Shown piece by piece: positions 1 to 8,235 of a stretch of 64,000 nt of DNA. Source of the stretch: Denitrobaculum tricleocarpae (lineage in GTDB: Bacteria; Pseudomonadota; Alphaproteobacteria; Kiloniellales; Kiloniellaceae); assembly GCF_007004665.1 (NCBI RefSeq), contig NZ_ML660063.1, forward strand, positions 1 to 64,000, written 5' to 3'. The notes beneath the pieces are model-generated. The model saw only the letters and a program-made list of their open reading frames with translations, made no database searches and was not told the origin of the DNA. The first letter of the stretch is position 1. Each line of letters opens with the position of its first letter. Made by a program: the position numbers and the translations under genes.

Positions 1-90
1 GGCGAGCCCTTCCGGCGCGACGCCATGAAGAAGCCGGTCGCCGTCGCGGGCATCGACCCCAAGGACATGCGGCCCCAACCTTCTCTTTAA
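1..90 (+). CDS. 3' end of an unidentified gene (partial)
   Basis: An open frame enters from the left edge in frame 1 and stops at TAA 88-90, giving the last 29 residues of a protein that ends in DPKDMRPQPSL. The piece is too short to assign to a family. It is called coding because the frame is open from the edge, its codons are GC-rich like those of neighbouring genes, and a strong hairpin follows about 43 bases after the stop, as expected at an operon end. Confidence 0.5.
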   Translation, partial: GEPFRRDAMKKPVAVAGIDPKDMRPQPSL

Positions 91-132
91 AGGGGCCGAG
101 CCTCTAAAGGGGCAATTCGTATAGACGAGAAA

Positions 133-160
133 ACGAAGGCGGGATCACTCCCGCCTTCGT
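133..160 (+). terminator. Hairpin terminator after the partial gene
   Basis: A perfect 12-bp inverted repeat (ACGAAGGCGGGA at 133-144 and its complement at 149-160) encloses a TCAC loop. No long T-run follows. It sits between the stop at 90 and the cupin start at 195 and is probably the end of the upstream transcript. Confidence 0.6.
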
Positions 161-194
161 CATTCTGAAAAGCTATTACCGGAACAAAAAAGCC

Positions 195-575
195 ATGACC
201 GACAATCCCTTTGCCGTCGCCGTCGCCGTCGCCGTCTTCACCGACGAACCCAAACGCGAAGTCCACCGGACCCTCGACGCCGAACGCGTCGTCTCCGGCG
301 ACCCGCAACATCACACCCGCTTTTTCTTCGAGAGCGAAGACGGCGCCCTGGTATCGGGCACCTGGACCAGCACGCCCGGCAAGTGGCATGCTTTCACCGA
401 CCGCGACGAGTTCTGCTATATCGTCTCCGGTCACTGCCGCCTGATCGACGATAAAGGCTTTACCCGCGAGTTCAGATCCGGTGACGCTTTCCTCATCCCC
501 AACGGCTTCCGCGGCTTCTGGGACGTGATCGAAACCACCACAAAGCACTTCGTGATCCGATCGCACGAGCCGTGA
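195..575 (+). CDS. Cupin domain protein (Cupin_3/DUF861-like)
   Basis: This 126-residue protein has the single small beta-barrel pattern of the DUF861/EutQ-like cupins: a GTWTSTPGKW segment, then EFCYIVSGHCRLID, then a GDAFLIPNGFRGFWDV stretch and a final K.FVI strand. Family members are small cytoplasmic proteins, usually of unknown substrate. The N-terminus carries an Ala-Val run (residues about 7-14) encoded by four tandem copies of the hexamer GCCGTC, which is outside the fold and may be a slippage product. The gene stands alone, read away from the preceding terminator. Family confidence is good; function is unknown. Confidence 0.85.
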   Translation: MTDNPFAVAVAVAVFTDEPKREVHRTLDAERVVSGDPQHHTRFFFESEDGALVSGTWTSTPGKWHAFTDRDEFCYIVSGHCRLIDDKGFTREFRSGDAFLIPNGFRGFWDVIETTTKHFVIRSHEP

Positions 576-746
576 TGCATCATCGTCGGTATTTTTAAGA
601 ACGGAAGAAGCAGTCTCTTAAACGAAGCAGACTGCGTTAGCGATGACTTCCTTGCGAGACAGCTGGCACCGGATTCGACGCGTTCCACGTGCTGTTTGAA
701 CCCAGGGGACTCTCTTATTCTTTCTCTGCGGATGGCGCCGGGAAGA

Positions 747-1100
747 CTAAAGCTCCAGACATCTGCCCGGCAGAACCCCGGCCAGCGTTTCCGCCACAGT
801 CTCGGGTTTCGCCATAAATTGCAGGCCTGCAAAGCCCCCATGGTTCCATGCGGGCCGCACTTCAAAATCGACAAGACCATAGAGCGTGAGCTGTTTGATC
901 GGACCGCCCGCCAGAGGTCTGGCGATCCGGATCTTCGCACCGTTGGCGGAGAGATCGAAAACGACGCAGTCGGTGACCTGCTCCGTTTCACCCGGATCCG
1001 ACATTTGTGCCGAAACAAGGACGCAAGCCCGCTCAAATGCCCGTCTTTCGGCGTTTCGGGGCTCTTGCAAGGTCTGGAAATACTGATCGTTTGCGGCCAT
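747..1100 (-). CDS. PilZ domain protein, putative c-di-GMP receptor
   Basis: This 117-residue stand-alone PilZ domain has the two ligand-binding motifs in the right order: an RxxxR motif (R20 and R24, with R15/R19 just before) and D49-L-S-A-N-G54. PilZ proteins bind cyclic di-GMP and typically act on motility, exopolysaccharide synthesis or surface attachment. There is no fused output domain or membrane segment, so it probably acts as a cytoplasmic adaptor. It is monocistronic on the minus strand, with no obvious partner next to it. A PEP-CTERM protein gene lies 400 bases away on the other strand, which may only be a coincidence of neighbourhood. Confidence 0.88.
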   Translation of the reverse strand: MAANDQYFQTLQEPRNAERRAFERACVLVSAQMSDPGETEQVTDCVVFDLSANGAKIRIARPLAGGPIKQLTLYGLVDFEVRPAWNHGGFAGLQFMAKPETVAETLAGVLPGRCLEL

Positions 1101-1517
1101 GGCCTGCGCCTCTCAAAGGTGACACTGTCGGTGTATCTCGAAAATTTTAGATAAAAACCATTAGGATGTTTCTAAGAGACTGGGTTAACGCCTCATGAAG
1201 CTTGTTGAGCGAGCCCTGCCTGCGCCAGCTGATCAGATTTTCGTGGGGTTGCAATAACTCTCGGTAGAATTTATAGCTACTCTTGGAATCTGTAAAATTC
1301 CGACGCTTGGTTTTATATTTCAGGTGAATTGAAGTCTCGCGCGTTTCATATCTATTTGAGTTAAAACAAATAGTATCCCTGGTTTGATTCCTTCGTAGCG
1401 GCGGACTTCATGCAGGTTCCATCAACCTAGAGTGTGCGTACAATAATAAAATCGGCTGTCCGGTCGCGGTGAGATATCCCGATCCGCGGAACGGATGTAA
1501 ATTGGGGAGTGTTTTGA
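1101..1517. other. Gene-free region upstream of the PEP-CTERM gene
   Basis: This 417-base stretch holds the divergent upstream regions of the PilZ and PEP-CTERM genes. It is more A/T-rich than its surroundings and carries an inverted repeat, CTATTTG at 1352-1358 and CAAATAG at 1367-1373, that could be an operator. I found no reading frame with coding character and no recognisable RNA gene. Confidence 0.5.
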
Positions 1518-2174
1518 GTGTTCAATCGGATTTCATCTCATTTGCAGAGCGCACTGCTGGCCGCGCTCATTCTTTTTTCGACGGCGGGCGTCTCCACGGC
1601 GACCGTGATCACTTTGGGAGAACAGGATTTCAACGACGGGGATATCATCAGTCTTACCGTCTATAACCGGGCGCAGAGCGGCGAACCGCGGCCCTTCAAC
1701 GCCTTCAGGGGCCGTGATAATCAGCGGGGGAATTTTTTCAGTCAAAGCTGGAGCTTCAGTTTCGCCCCCGATGCCTCGATCACGGCGGCCAACCTTATGC
1801 TGGGGCTGTTCGACCATGACTGCCGAAGTGCAACCTGTACCCCGGTCGGATCCTTCGAGGTGGACGGCACCGACTTGACTGATGCCTTGAATGCGGCCCT
1901 CCAGGCCACGGGCACCTTCATCAATGCCTCCTATGACATCGTGACGGTCGATCTCGGGTCGATTCTCGGTGATCTCGCCGATGGGATCGTCGATATGTCC
2001 CTGACCATGCAGGCCGTGCCCGAAGAACCGGAGGGCGGCAATGGCATGGGCCTGGACTTTGCCAAATTGACGATCGTATCGGACGCCGTTGCGGTTTCGG
2101 AGCCGGGAACCCTTGCGATCCTGGGGCTGGGGCTCTTGGGCCTCGGCGTACTGCGCAGGCCTAAAGCTGCGTAA
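1518..2174 (+). CDS. PEP-CTERM sorting domain protein
   Basis: This 218-residue exported protein begins with a signal peptide (hydrophobic residues about 10-28) and ends in a PEP-CTERM tail: SEPGTLAILGLGLLGLGV followed by RR. Such tails are recognised by an exosortase and the protein is delivered to the cell surface in strains that make exopolysaccharide. The central region is a beta-rich extracellular domain with no recognised catalytic motif; two cysteines in CRSATC could form a disulfide. The start is GTG at 1518, preceded by a GGGGAG ribosome-binding site at about 1504. The exosortase itself is not in this window. Confidence 0.88.
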   Translation: MFNRISSHLQSALLAALILFSTAGVSTATVITLGEQDFNDGDIISLTVYNRAQSGEPRPFNAFRGRDNQRGNFFSQSWSFSFAPDASITAANLMLGLFDHDCRSATCTPVGSFEVDGTDLTDALNAALQATGTFINASYDIVTVDLGSILGDLADGIVDMSLTMQAVPEEPEGGNGMGLDFAKLTIVSDAVAVSEPGTLAILGLGLLGLGVLRRPKAA

Positions 2175-2247
2175 AGCGCTTGCTTGCCGGAGAGCTTTAA
2201 AGCCTGTGACTACGGAGAACCACCGTTCAAGCTGCTCCTTCTATCGC

Positions 2248-3624
2248 TTAACTTCCGATTTGCTGCCGGATGAAGTTATAGAATCGTGAGTCGTTCACCC
2301 GTGTGATGTTGATCCTGATCGCGGGGTCTTGCTGGCTCTCGTCGGCGGAGAAGATCGTGCTGGGGGCGATGAAGATCCCGGCGCGCCCGGCTGTCTTTGC
2401 AAGCTCCAGGTCGGAGCGGCCCTTCGGCAGCATGAGGTAGGAATAGTAACCGTCGGTCTCCGCCGAAAAGGCGTCCAGTCCCAGGTTCTCCAGCTTCGCG
2501 CCGTATTCGGCTTTCGCCTCGTCCAGGCGTTTGCCCAGCTTCAGCAGATGCTTGTGGTAGCGGCGGCTCTTGATCATCTCGGCGATCATCATCTCCGAAA
2601 AGCGCGAGCTGTTGACCACGGTGATCATTTTCAGCTCGGCGATATCCGTGGCGATCTCCGCCGGCGCGGCGATATAACCGCAGCGGAAACTGGCGGAAAG
2701 AACCTTCGAGAAGCTGCCGACGAAAATGACCGAGCGGATCTGATCCAGTGCGGCCAGGCGTATCCCGCCGCGGCCCGGAAGATCGACAAAGGGATCGTCG
2801 TCCACGACCAGCATCCGCGCCTGGTTTGCAATCTGCAGCACGCCGTGGGCGGTCGGCAGGTCGAACGAGGTTCCTGTGGGGTTGTGGCCTGTGGATTGCG
2901 TGAAAAAAATTCTCGGGCGTTCGCGCGCGGTCTTGGCGGCGAGATCTTCCAGGTCCGGACCGTTTTTCGCTCTACGCACACCGACGAAACGAACCTGGGC
3001 CAGCTTCAGCTTGGCGAAGAGCGGATAGTATCCCGGGTCGTCCACAAGAACGCAGTCGCCGGGCGAGAGGTAGCGGCGGATGATCAGGTCAAGCGCGTGA
3101 TTGGCGCCGAAGGTGGTCACCACCTGATCCGCCGTGATGTGGATCTGTTCGGCTCTGTGGCGCGCGGCGATCAGTTCGCGCAACTCGAGATGACCGAATG
3201 CGCTGCCGTAACCGGAGCGGTCGCCTGCCTCGCGGCGAAAGAGGTCGTTGCCGAGACGGGCCGGTATCGAACTATCCATCCAGGACGCTGGCGGGCGGCC
3301 GTCCCCCACGCGTACCGAAAAATCCTGCGTCAGTTGCGACCGGAGCAGGGAAATGCGGTCGGCGGCTTCCGAGAGGTGGCGGGGCGGCGGCGCTTCGGTT
3401 TCGCCGATAGGCTCCTGGCGCTCTGCGACAAAGAACCCGGAACCGCGCCGCGCGACGATCAGGCCCTGGGCCGCCAGGCGGTCATAAGCCTCGATCACCG
3501 TGTTCTTCGATACCTTGAAGTCTTCCGACGCATTCCGCACGGAGGCAATGCGGGCGCCCGGCGGCAGGATGCCATCGCGGATACCCCTGGTGACCGCCGC
3601 GATCACCTTTTCCGTTTTATTCAT
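2248..3624 (-). CDS. MocR family (GntR-HTH plus aminotransferase domain) transcriptional regulator
   Basis: This 458-residue protein has an N-terminal GntR winged helix (residues about 1-72) fused to a fold-type-I aminotransferase-like domain. The PLP-binding lysine is in the GSFSK segment, preceded by the DDDPFVDLPG region, and HNPTGT lies upstream, all as expected for MocR proteins that sense an amino compound or PLP. It is divergent from mvaA and the TRAP genes with a 136-base shared promoter region, so I infer that it controls that locus; the real ligand is unknown. The intergenic region holds both a direct and an inverted repeat that could be its operator. Confidence 0.92.
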   Translation of the reverse strand: MNKTEKVIAAVTRGIRDGILPPGARIASVRNASEDFKVSKNTVIEAYDRLAAQGLIVARRGSGFFVAERQEPIGETEAPPPRHLSEAADRISLLRSQLTQDFSVRVGDGRPPASWMDSSIPARLGNDLFRREAGDRSGYGSAFGHLELRELIAARHRAEQIHITADQVVTTFGANHALDLIIRRYLSPGDCVLVDDPGYYPLFAKLKLAQVRFVGVRRAKNGPDLEDLAAKTARERPRIFFTQSTGHNPTGTSFDLPTAHGVLQIANQARMLVVDDDPFVDLPGRGGIRLAALDQIRSVIFVGSFSKVLSASFRCGYIAAPAEIATDIAELKMITVVNSSRFSEMMIAEMIKSRRYHKHLLKLGKRLDEAKAEYGAKLENLGLDAFSAETDGYYSYLMLPKGRSDLELAKTAGRAGIFIAPSTIFSADESQQDPAIRINITRVNDSRFYNFIRQQIGS

Positions 3625-3648
3625 CTCCCGCCTCAGCCTGAGGTGTTA

Positions 3649-3702
3649 ATTGTGTCTAAAAATGAAGGGGTACAGTAAAGGTATTGTGTCGATAATTGTA
3701 CC
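3649..3702. promoter_or_regulatory. Candidate MocR operator between the regulator and mvaA
   Basis: The octamer ATTGTGTC occurs twice in the same orientation (3649-3656 and 3683-3690). An inverted pair GGTACA (3669-3674) / TGTACC (3697-3702) is interleaved with it, with flanking A-rich and T-rich tracts extending the symmetry. MocR regulators often bind direct or inverted repeats in the divergent promoter of their target, so this is the most likely binding region; direct binding is inference. Confidence 0.5.
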
Positions 3703-3760
3703 TATTTTTGCCGAAGAAACTTCCCATAATCAATCCAGGCAATTGAGGGGATAAGGTTCG

Positions 3761-5068
3761 ATGTCAGAAGAGGCGGGACGGCGCGCGGATCGCGAGGTCA
3801 ACTCCCGGATTGAAAAATTCCGCGATCTCCAGCCGCAGGCACGCTGCGAGGCGGTCTGCACAGCCGCCGGGCTGGCCAGCGAGGATCAGGAGGTCTTCTC
3901 GGGCCGCGACGCGCTGCCCCTGGCCCTGGCCAACGGTATGATCGAAAACGTCATCGGCAAGTTCGAGCTGCCTCTGGCGGTCGCTTCCAACTTCACGGTC
4001 AACGGCCGGGATTACCTGATCCCGATGGCGGTCGAGGAACCCTCCGTGGTGGCCGCGGCCTCCTACATGGCCAAGATCGCCCGGGGGTGCGGCGGCTTTT
4101 TCACCTCGTCCAGCCTGCCCATCATGCAGGCACAGGTTCAGGTTCTGAGGGTCGCCGATCCCTTCGCGGCGCGGCAACGTCTCTTCGCCGCCCGCGACGA
4201 ACTGATCGGCATGGCCAACGAACGCGACAGGATGTTGGTCGCCCTGGGCGGCGGCTGTAAGGACATCGAAGTCCGGGTCTTCGAGGACTCGCCGGTTGGC
4301 CCGATGGTGGTTCTGCATTTACTGGTCGACGTGCGCGACGCCATGGGGGCCAATGCGGTCAACAGCATGGCTGAGACGATCGCGCCGCGCGTCGCCGAAA
4401 TCACCGGCGGCGACGTGCGGCTGCGCATTCTCTCCAACCTGGCGGACCGGCGCCTGGTGCGCGCGCGGGTCGAGATCACGCCCGAAGCGCTGAGCACCAA
4501 GACCCTGCAGGGCGCCGATGTCGCGCAAGGCATGGTGGAGGCCTGCGCCCTGGCGATCGTCGACCCTTACCGGGCGGCGACGCACAACAAAGGCATCATG
4601 AACGGGATCGATCCGGTCGTGGTCGCGACCGGCAACGACTGGCGTGCGATCGAGGCGGGCGCCCATGCCTATGCGGCACGGGACGGCAGATACAGTTCGC
4701 TCTCGCGCTGGGAGATCGATGCCGAGGGCCGGCTGGCCGGCAGTATCGAGATGCCCATGGCGCTGGGCCTGGTGGGCGGCGCGACCAAGACGCATCCGGC
4801 GGCCCAGGCGGCGCTCCGCCTGATGCAGGTGACCTCCGCCACCGAGTTGGCCGAGGTGGTCGCCGCCGTAGGTCTGGCCCAGAACATGGGGGCACTGCGC
4901 GCGCTCGCGACCGAGGGCATTCAGAAAGGGCATATGGCCCTGCATGCCCGGAACATCGCCATTCTGGCAGGTGCGGAAGGCGCTGACGTCGACCGCGTCG
5001 CAAAGGCCATCGCGGCGGCCGGAGAGGTCAGCGTCGATAAGGCGAAGGAAGTCTTGAGAACGCTGTAA
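3761..5068 (+). CDS. mvaA: Hydroxymethylglutaryl-CoA reductase, class II (degradative)
   Basis: This 435-residue enzyme interconverts HMG-CoA and mevalonate and matches the class II type. It has ENVIG at residues 62-66, the substrate-binding [13 protein letters not shown] segment, HNKGIMNGI with the catalytic lysine, [12 protein letters not shown] with the catalytic aspartate, and [12 protein letters not shown] with the catalytic histidine near the C-terminus. Class II enzymes in proteobacteria usually oxidise mevalonate for growth. The start ATG follows a purine-rich GAGGGGATAAGG site. It lies directly upstream of a complete TRAP transporter, which suggests imported mevalonate as the substrate. 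No HMG-CoA lyase gene is adjacent. Confidence 0.95.
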   Translation: MSEEAGRRADREVNSRIEKFRDLQPQARCEAVCTAAGLASEDQEVFSGRDALPLALANGMIENVIGKFELPLAVASNFTVNGRDYLIPMAVEEPSVVAAASYMAKIARGCGGFFTSSSLPIMQAQVQVLRVADPFAARQRLFAARDELIGMANERDRMLVALGGGCKDIEVRVFEDSPVGPMVVLHLLVDVRDAMGANAVNSMAETIAPRVAEITGGDVRLRILSNLADRRLVRARVEITPEALSTKTLQGADVAQGMVEACALAIVDPYRAATHNKGIMNGIDPVVVATGNDWRAIEAGAHAYAARDGRYSSLSRWEIDAEGRLAGSIEMPMALGLVGGATKTHPAAQAALRLMQVTSATELAEVVAAVGLAQNMGALRALATEGIQKGHMALHARNIAILAGAEGADVDRVAKAIAAAGEVSVDKAKEVLRTL

Positions 5069-5117
5069 CGGGCCGGGCGCGGCCACAATCAAATCTAATA
5101 GTTAGGGAGTGAAAAAA

Positions 5118-6164
5118 ATGACCACTATCAATCGGCGGAAACTCATGGGCCGCGCCGGCGCGGCTGCGCTTGCGGCACCGGCCATCGTCGCGGTCTCAAG
5201 TCTCGAAACACGGGCCCAGAGCGCGGTCAAGTGGCGGATGCAGGCCCTTTGGGGCGGCGGCACCACGCCGATGATCTATGAGGAAAAATTCTGCGCCCGC
5301 GTTGCCGAACTGACGGCCGGCAGCCTGGAGATCACACCCTTTGCGGGCGGGCAGATCGTGCCCGCGGCACAGGCATTCGATGCCGTGCGGGGCGGCGCGT
5401 TCGAGCTGATGAAAACCTACGACGGTTACACCGCCGGCAAAATCCCCGCCCATGGTTTTACTTCCTCCGTGCCCTTTGGGTTCCCGGAGGCGGATCAGTA
5501 CGAAGCCTGGTTCTATAATCGCGGCGGCCTGGAGCTCGCGCGCAAATCCTATGCGCCGGCGGGTCTCAGCTACATCGCGCCGACGGTCTACGGCGAGGAG
5601 CCGATCCACTCGAAGGTGCCCATCCGCAAGATCGCCGACATGAAGGGCCTGAAGGGCCGTTTTGTCGGTCTCGCCTCCGCGGTGATGGCGGAATTCGGCG
5701 TTGCCGTTTCGCCCCTGCCGACATCGGAAGTCTACTCGGCGCTCGACAAGGGCTTGATCGATTTTGCCGACCGTGGCGACATCAAAGCCAACTACGAGCA
5801 GGGTCTGCATGAGGTGACCAAGTACCTGATCCTGCCGGGCGTGCATCAGCCGACCACCGCGACCTGCTATGTCGCGAATACGGCGGCCTACAATCGGCTG
5901 AACGATCAGCAGCGTGCGGCGATTGCGCTTGCGGCGCGCGAAGTCTCGGGGGCGCTGCGCCAGGATATCCTGGTGTCGAACGGCGAGTATCTGGCCAAGT
6001 TCGTCGAGGCCGGGGTCGAGGTCATCACCCTGGATCAGGAGGATATCACCGCGGCCCGCGCCACGGCGGTCACCACCTGGGAAAGCGTTGCCGGCGAGGA
6101 TGCGCTGGCCAAGGAAGTGCTTGCCTCCCAGCGCGATCTGATGCGTGATTTCCGTCTGCTCTGA
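5118..6164 (+). CDS. dctP: TRAP transporter substrate-binding protein (DctP type)
   Basis: This 348-residue periplasmic binding protein starts with a Tat-like signal (NRRKLMGRAG then a hydrophobic stretch) and has the DctP fold: the VKWRMQALWGG first strand, an FDAVRGGAFELM segment, the conserved arginine of MKGLKGRFVGLAS, and a long C-terminal helix region. I chose ATG 5118 because AGGGAG lies about eight bases upstream; the in-frame GTG at 5109 overlaps that site. It is the first gene of the dctPQM set behind mvaA, which makes mevalonate or a related branched hydroxyacid the best ligand guess. Confidence 0.93.
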   Translation: MTTINRRKLMGRAGAAALAAPAIVAVSSLETRAQSAVKWRMQALWGGGTTPMIYEEKFCARVAELTAGSLEITPFAGGQIVPAAQAFDAVRGGAFELMKTYDGYTAGKIPAHGFTSSVPFGFPEADQYEAWFYNRGGLELARKSYAPAGLSYIAPTVYGEEPIHSKVPIRKIADMKGLKGRFVGLASAVMAEFGVAVSPLPTSEVYSALDKGLIDFADRGDIKANYEQGLHEVTKYLILPGVHQPTTATCYVANTAAYNRLNDQQRAAIALAAREVSGALRQDILVSNGEYLAKFVEAGVEVITLDQEDITAARATAVTTWESVAGEDALAKEVLASQRDLMRDFRLL

Positions 6165-6175
6165 TCTTATGAGAT

Positions 6176-6224
6176 AGAGGTTGATCCTGCCTGGCTGTTC
6201 CGGCCCTTCGCAGGATCAGCCTCT
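6176..6224 (+). promoter_or_regulatory. Intercistronic hairpin between dctP and dctQ
   Basis: A 15-bp inverted repeat (6176-6190 with 6210-6224, one T:G pair) has base sequence AGAGGTTGAT / ATCAGCCTCT and is followed by GTAACTTTTTCC. It could protect the dctP mRNA 3' end and partly terminate, giving more binding protein than permease, as is common in binding-protein operons. Its lower stem resembles the hairpin family at 24.7-25.0 and 35.2 kb. Confidence 0.6.
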
Positions 6225-6289
6225 GTAACTTTTTCCTCTTCCCCTCGCTTCACGGACAGCAGTGGCACGGAGGGGACCGGAGCTATTGC

Positions 6290-6781
6290 ATGTTGCAGTT
6301 CGCCAGGGCCGTTACCGCCGTCAACGGGGCTTTGTTTGCCGCCGCAAAGTGGCTGATCTATCTGATTGCGGCCTTGATGCTTTTCGAAATCGTCTCGCGC
6401 TACAGTCTGTCCTCGCCCACGTCCTGGGCGCCGGAACTCGCGGCCTTGATCTTCGGTCCCTTCTTCCTGCTCGGCGGTCCCTACCTCCTGCACAGAGGCG
6501 GCCATGTCTCGGTCGATCTCCTGTCCGGCCGGGCCCGCGGCAGGCTGAAGAAAACCCTCGCCATCATCGGCGCGCTGCTCGCCATGATTTTCGGCGCGGT
6601 TCTTTTGTGGTTCGCCCTGCCGCTGGTGCTGCAGTCCTTCGAATATGGTGAAACCTCCTACTCCTCCTGGAATCCGGTGCTCTGGCCGACCAAGGCTTTC
6701 CTGCCTCTCTCGGCCTTTCTTCTGATCCTTCAGGCGCTCGCGGAGATTATTTTCCGGCTGCACGAGCGAGAGGCCGAGTGA
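6290..6781 (+). CDS. dctQ: TRAP transporter small permease (DctQ)
   Basis: This 163-residue inner-membrane protein has four predicted hydrophobic helices and the DctQ pattern, including the RYSLSSPTSWAPELA region after helix two and the HRGGHVSVDLLSGR segment. It pairs with the large DctM subunit to form the sodium- or proton-driven permease. It is separated from dctP by a 125-base gap with a hairpin, and its end overlaps the start of dctM (TGATG-type junction), indicating translational coupling. Confidence 0.93.
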   Translation: MLQFARAVTAVNGALFAAAKWLIYLIAALMLFEIVSRYSLSSPTSWAPELAALIFGPFFLLGGPYLLHRGGHVSVDLLSGRARGRLKKTLAIIGALLAMIFGAVLLWFALPLVLQSFEYGETSYSSWNPVLWPTKAFLPLSAFLLILQALAEIIFRLHEREAE

Positions 6782-8103
6782 TGGAATCCGCGGCTATCCT
6801 TCTGGGCATGTTCCTCTCGCTCGTGCTGCTGATGCTGACGGGCGCGCCGCTGGCCTTCGTTCTGGGGGCGATCGCGTTCCTGGCGACGATCCTGCTCTGG
6901 GGACCGGGCGCACTCTTGGTCGTGGTCCTCAACACCTTCGAGACCATGACCTCCGATGCCCTGATGGCGGTGCCGCTCTACGTTCTGATGGCGTCGATCC
7001 TGCAGAAGTCGGCAATCATCGAGGACCTCTACGTGGCCATGGAGAAGTGGTTCGGCGGCCTGAACGGCGGTCTGGCGATCGGCACCATCGTCATCTGCAC
7101 GATCATGGCGGCCATGACCGGCGTGGTCGGCGCCGCGGTCGCCGCCATGGGTATTCTCGCGCTGCCCTCCATGCTGGCGCGCAACTACGACCGGCCTCTC
7201 GCCCTGGGCGCGATCTGCGCGGGCGGCACCCTGGGTATCCTGATTCCCCCCTCCGTGGTCACGATCATCTACGCGATCACCGCGCAGATATCGATCGGCA
7301 AGATGTTCATTGCCGGCATCGTGCCGGGCCTGATTCTGGCCGCCGCCTACAGTCTCTACATCTTCCTGCGTGCAACGCTGAACCCGGAGATCGCGCCCAA
7401 ACTCGCCGGCGGGAACCAGGTGCCGCTGGGCGAGCGTCTCGCCTCGCTGCGGGCGCTGGTGCTGCCGACGTTCGTTATCTTCACGGTTCTTGGGTCGATC
7501 TATCTGGGGCTGGCGACCCCCACCGAAGCCGCTGCGGTCGGCGTGGTGGGCGCGATCCTCTCGGCCGTCGTGTCGGGCAAGTGCCGGCTTAAAAGCTTTT
7601 CCGAAGCCGCGGGCGATACCCTGCGGGTGACCGCCATGATCCTTTGGATCACCATCGGGGCGCGGGCCTTTATCTCAGCCTTCGTTGCCACGGGCGGTGC
7701 GGATTCCATTCTGGGCTTCGTCGAGAGCGTCGAGGCCTCGCGCTGGTTCATTCTGCTCGCCATGCTGCTGATCCTGATCTTCCTAGGGCTCTTTCTCGAC
7801 GAGATCGGCATTATCCTGCTCTGTGTTCCGGTCTTTCTGCCGATCGTAAAGGCCCTTGGTTTCGATCCCCTATGGTTCGGGGTTCTCTTCATGATCACGG
7901 CGCAAATGGCGTACATCACACCGCCGTTCGGCTACACTCTCTTTTACCTGAAGGGGGTCCTGCCCGCGGGGATCGGGATCGGCCAGGTCTACCGCGGCGT
8001 CATCCCCTTTTTCCTGCTTCAGGCCATCGTGCTCGGCCTCTTTCTGGTGTTTCCGGAGTTGGTTACCTGGCTGCCGAATGCGGTTATGGAGAGCGGCCGC
8101 TGA
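6778..8103 (+). CDS. dctM: TRAP transporter large permease (DctM)
   Basis: This 441-residue, roughly twelve-helix membrane protein is a DctM subunit. Typical segments are the GAPLAFVLGAIAF first helix, the AMTGVVGAAVAAMG helix hairpin, GGTLGILIPPSVVTIIYA, and the later FLDEIGIILLCVPVFLPI and MITAQMAYITPPFGYTLFYL elements that form the substrate path. Length is normal. The start is GTG 6778 or the ATG three bases later; both overlap the dctQ stop. It completes a dctPQM operon downstream of mvaA. Confidence 0.95.
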   Translation: MMESAAILLGMFLSLVLLMLTGAPLAFVLGAIAFLATILLWGPGALLVVVLNTFETMTSDALMAVPLYVLMASILQKSAIIEDLYVAMEKWFGGLNGGLAIGTIVICTIMAAMTGVVGAAVAAMGILALPSMLARNYDRPLALGAICAGGTLGILIPPSVVTIIYAITAQISIGKMFIAGIVPGLILAAAYSLYIFLRATLNPEIAPKLAGGNQVPLGERLASLRALVLPTFVIFTVLGSIYLGLATPTEAAAVGVVGAILSAVVSGKCRLKSFSEAAGDTLRVTAMILWITIGARAFISAFVATGGADSILGFVESVEASRWFILLAMLLILIFLGLFLDEIGIILLCVPVFLPIVKALGFDPLWFGVLFMITAQMAYITPPFGYTLFYLKGVLPAGIGIGQVYRGVIPFFLLQAIVLGLFLVFPELVTWLPNAVMESGR

Positions 8104-8138
8104 GGGCGGTTCGACACCGCGACCAGATACTTCGTGGT

Positions 8139-8199
8139 CCGGTCTCATGAAACGGGATGCGTGGATTGGTTTGATCAGCCGCTTAGAATATGAGACCGG
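8139..8199. terminator. Inverted repeat between converging genes
   Basis: A perfect 10-bp inverted repeat (CCGGTCTCAT at 8139-8148 and its complement at 8190-8199) with a 41-base spacer lies between dctM and the converging CMD-protein gene. It may act as a bidirectional terminator; there is no clear T-run. Confidence 0.35.
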
Positions 8200-8235
8200 A
8201 TGTGGGGCTTGCCGCAGGTGTATGGCTTTCAGGGT

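Noticed and set aside
2329-3678. Long open frame on the plus strand (449 codons)
   Set aside because: It is the antisense shadow of the MocR gene, which has complete domain evidence.
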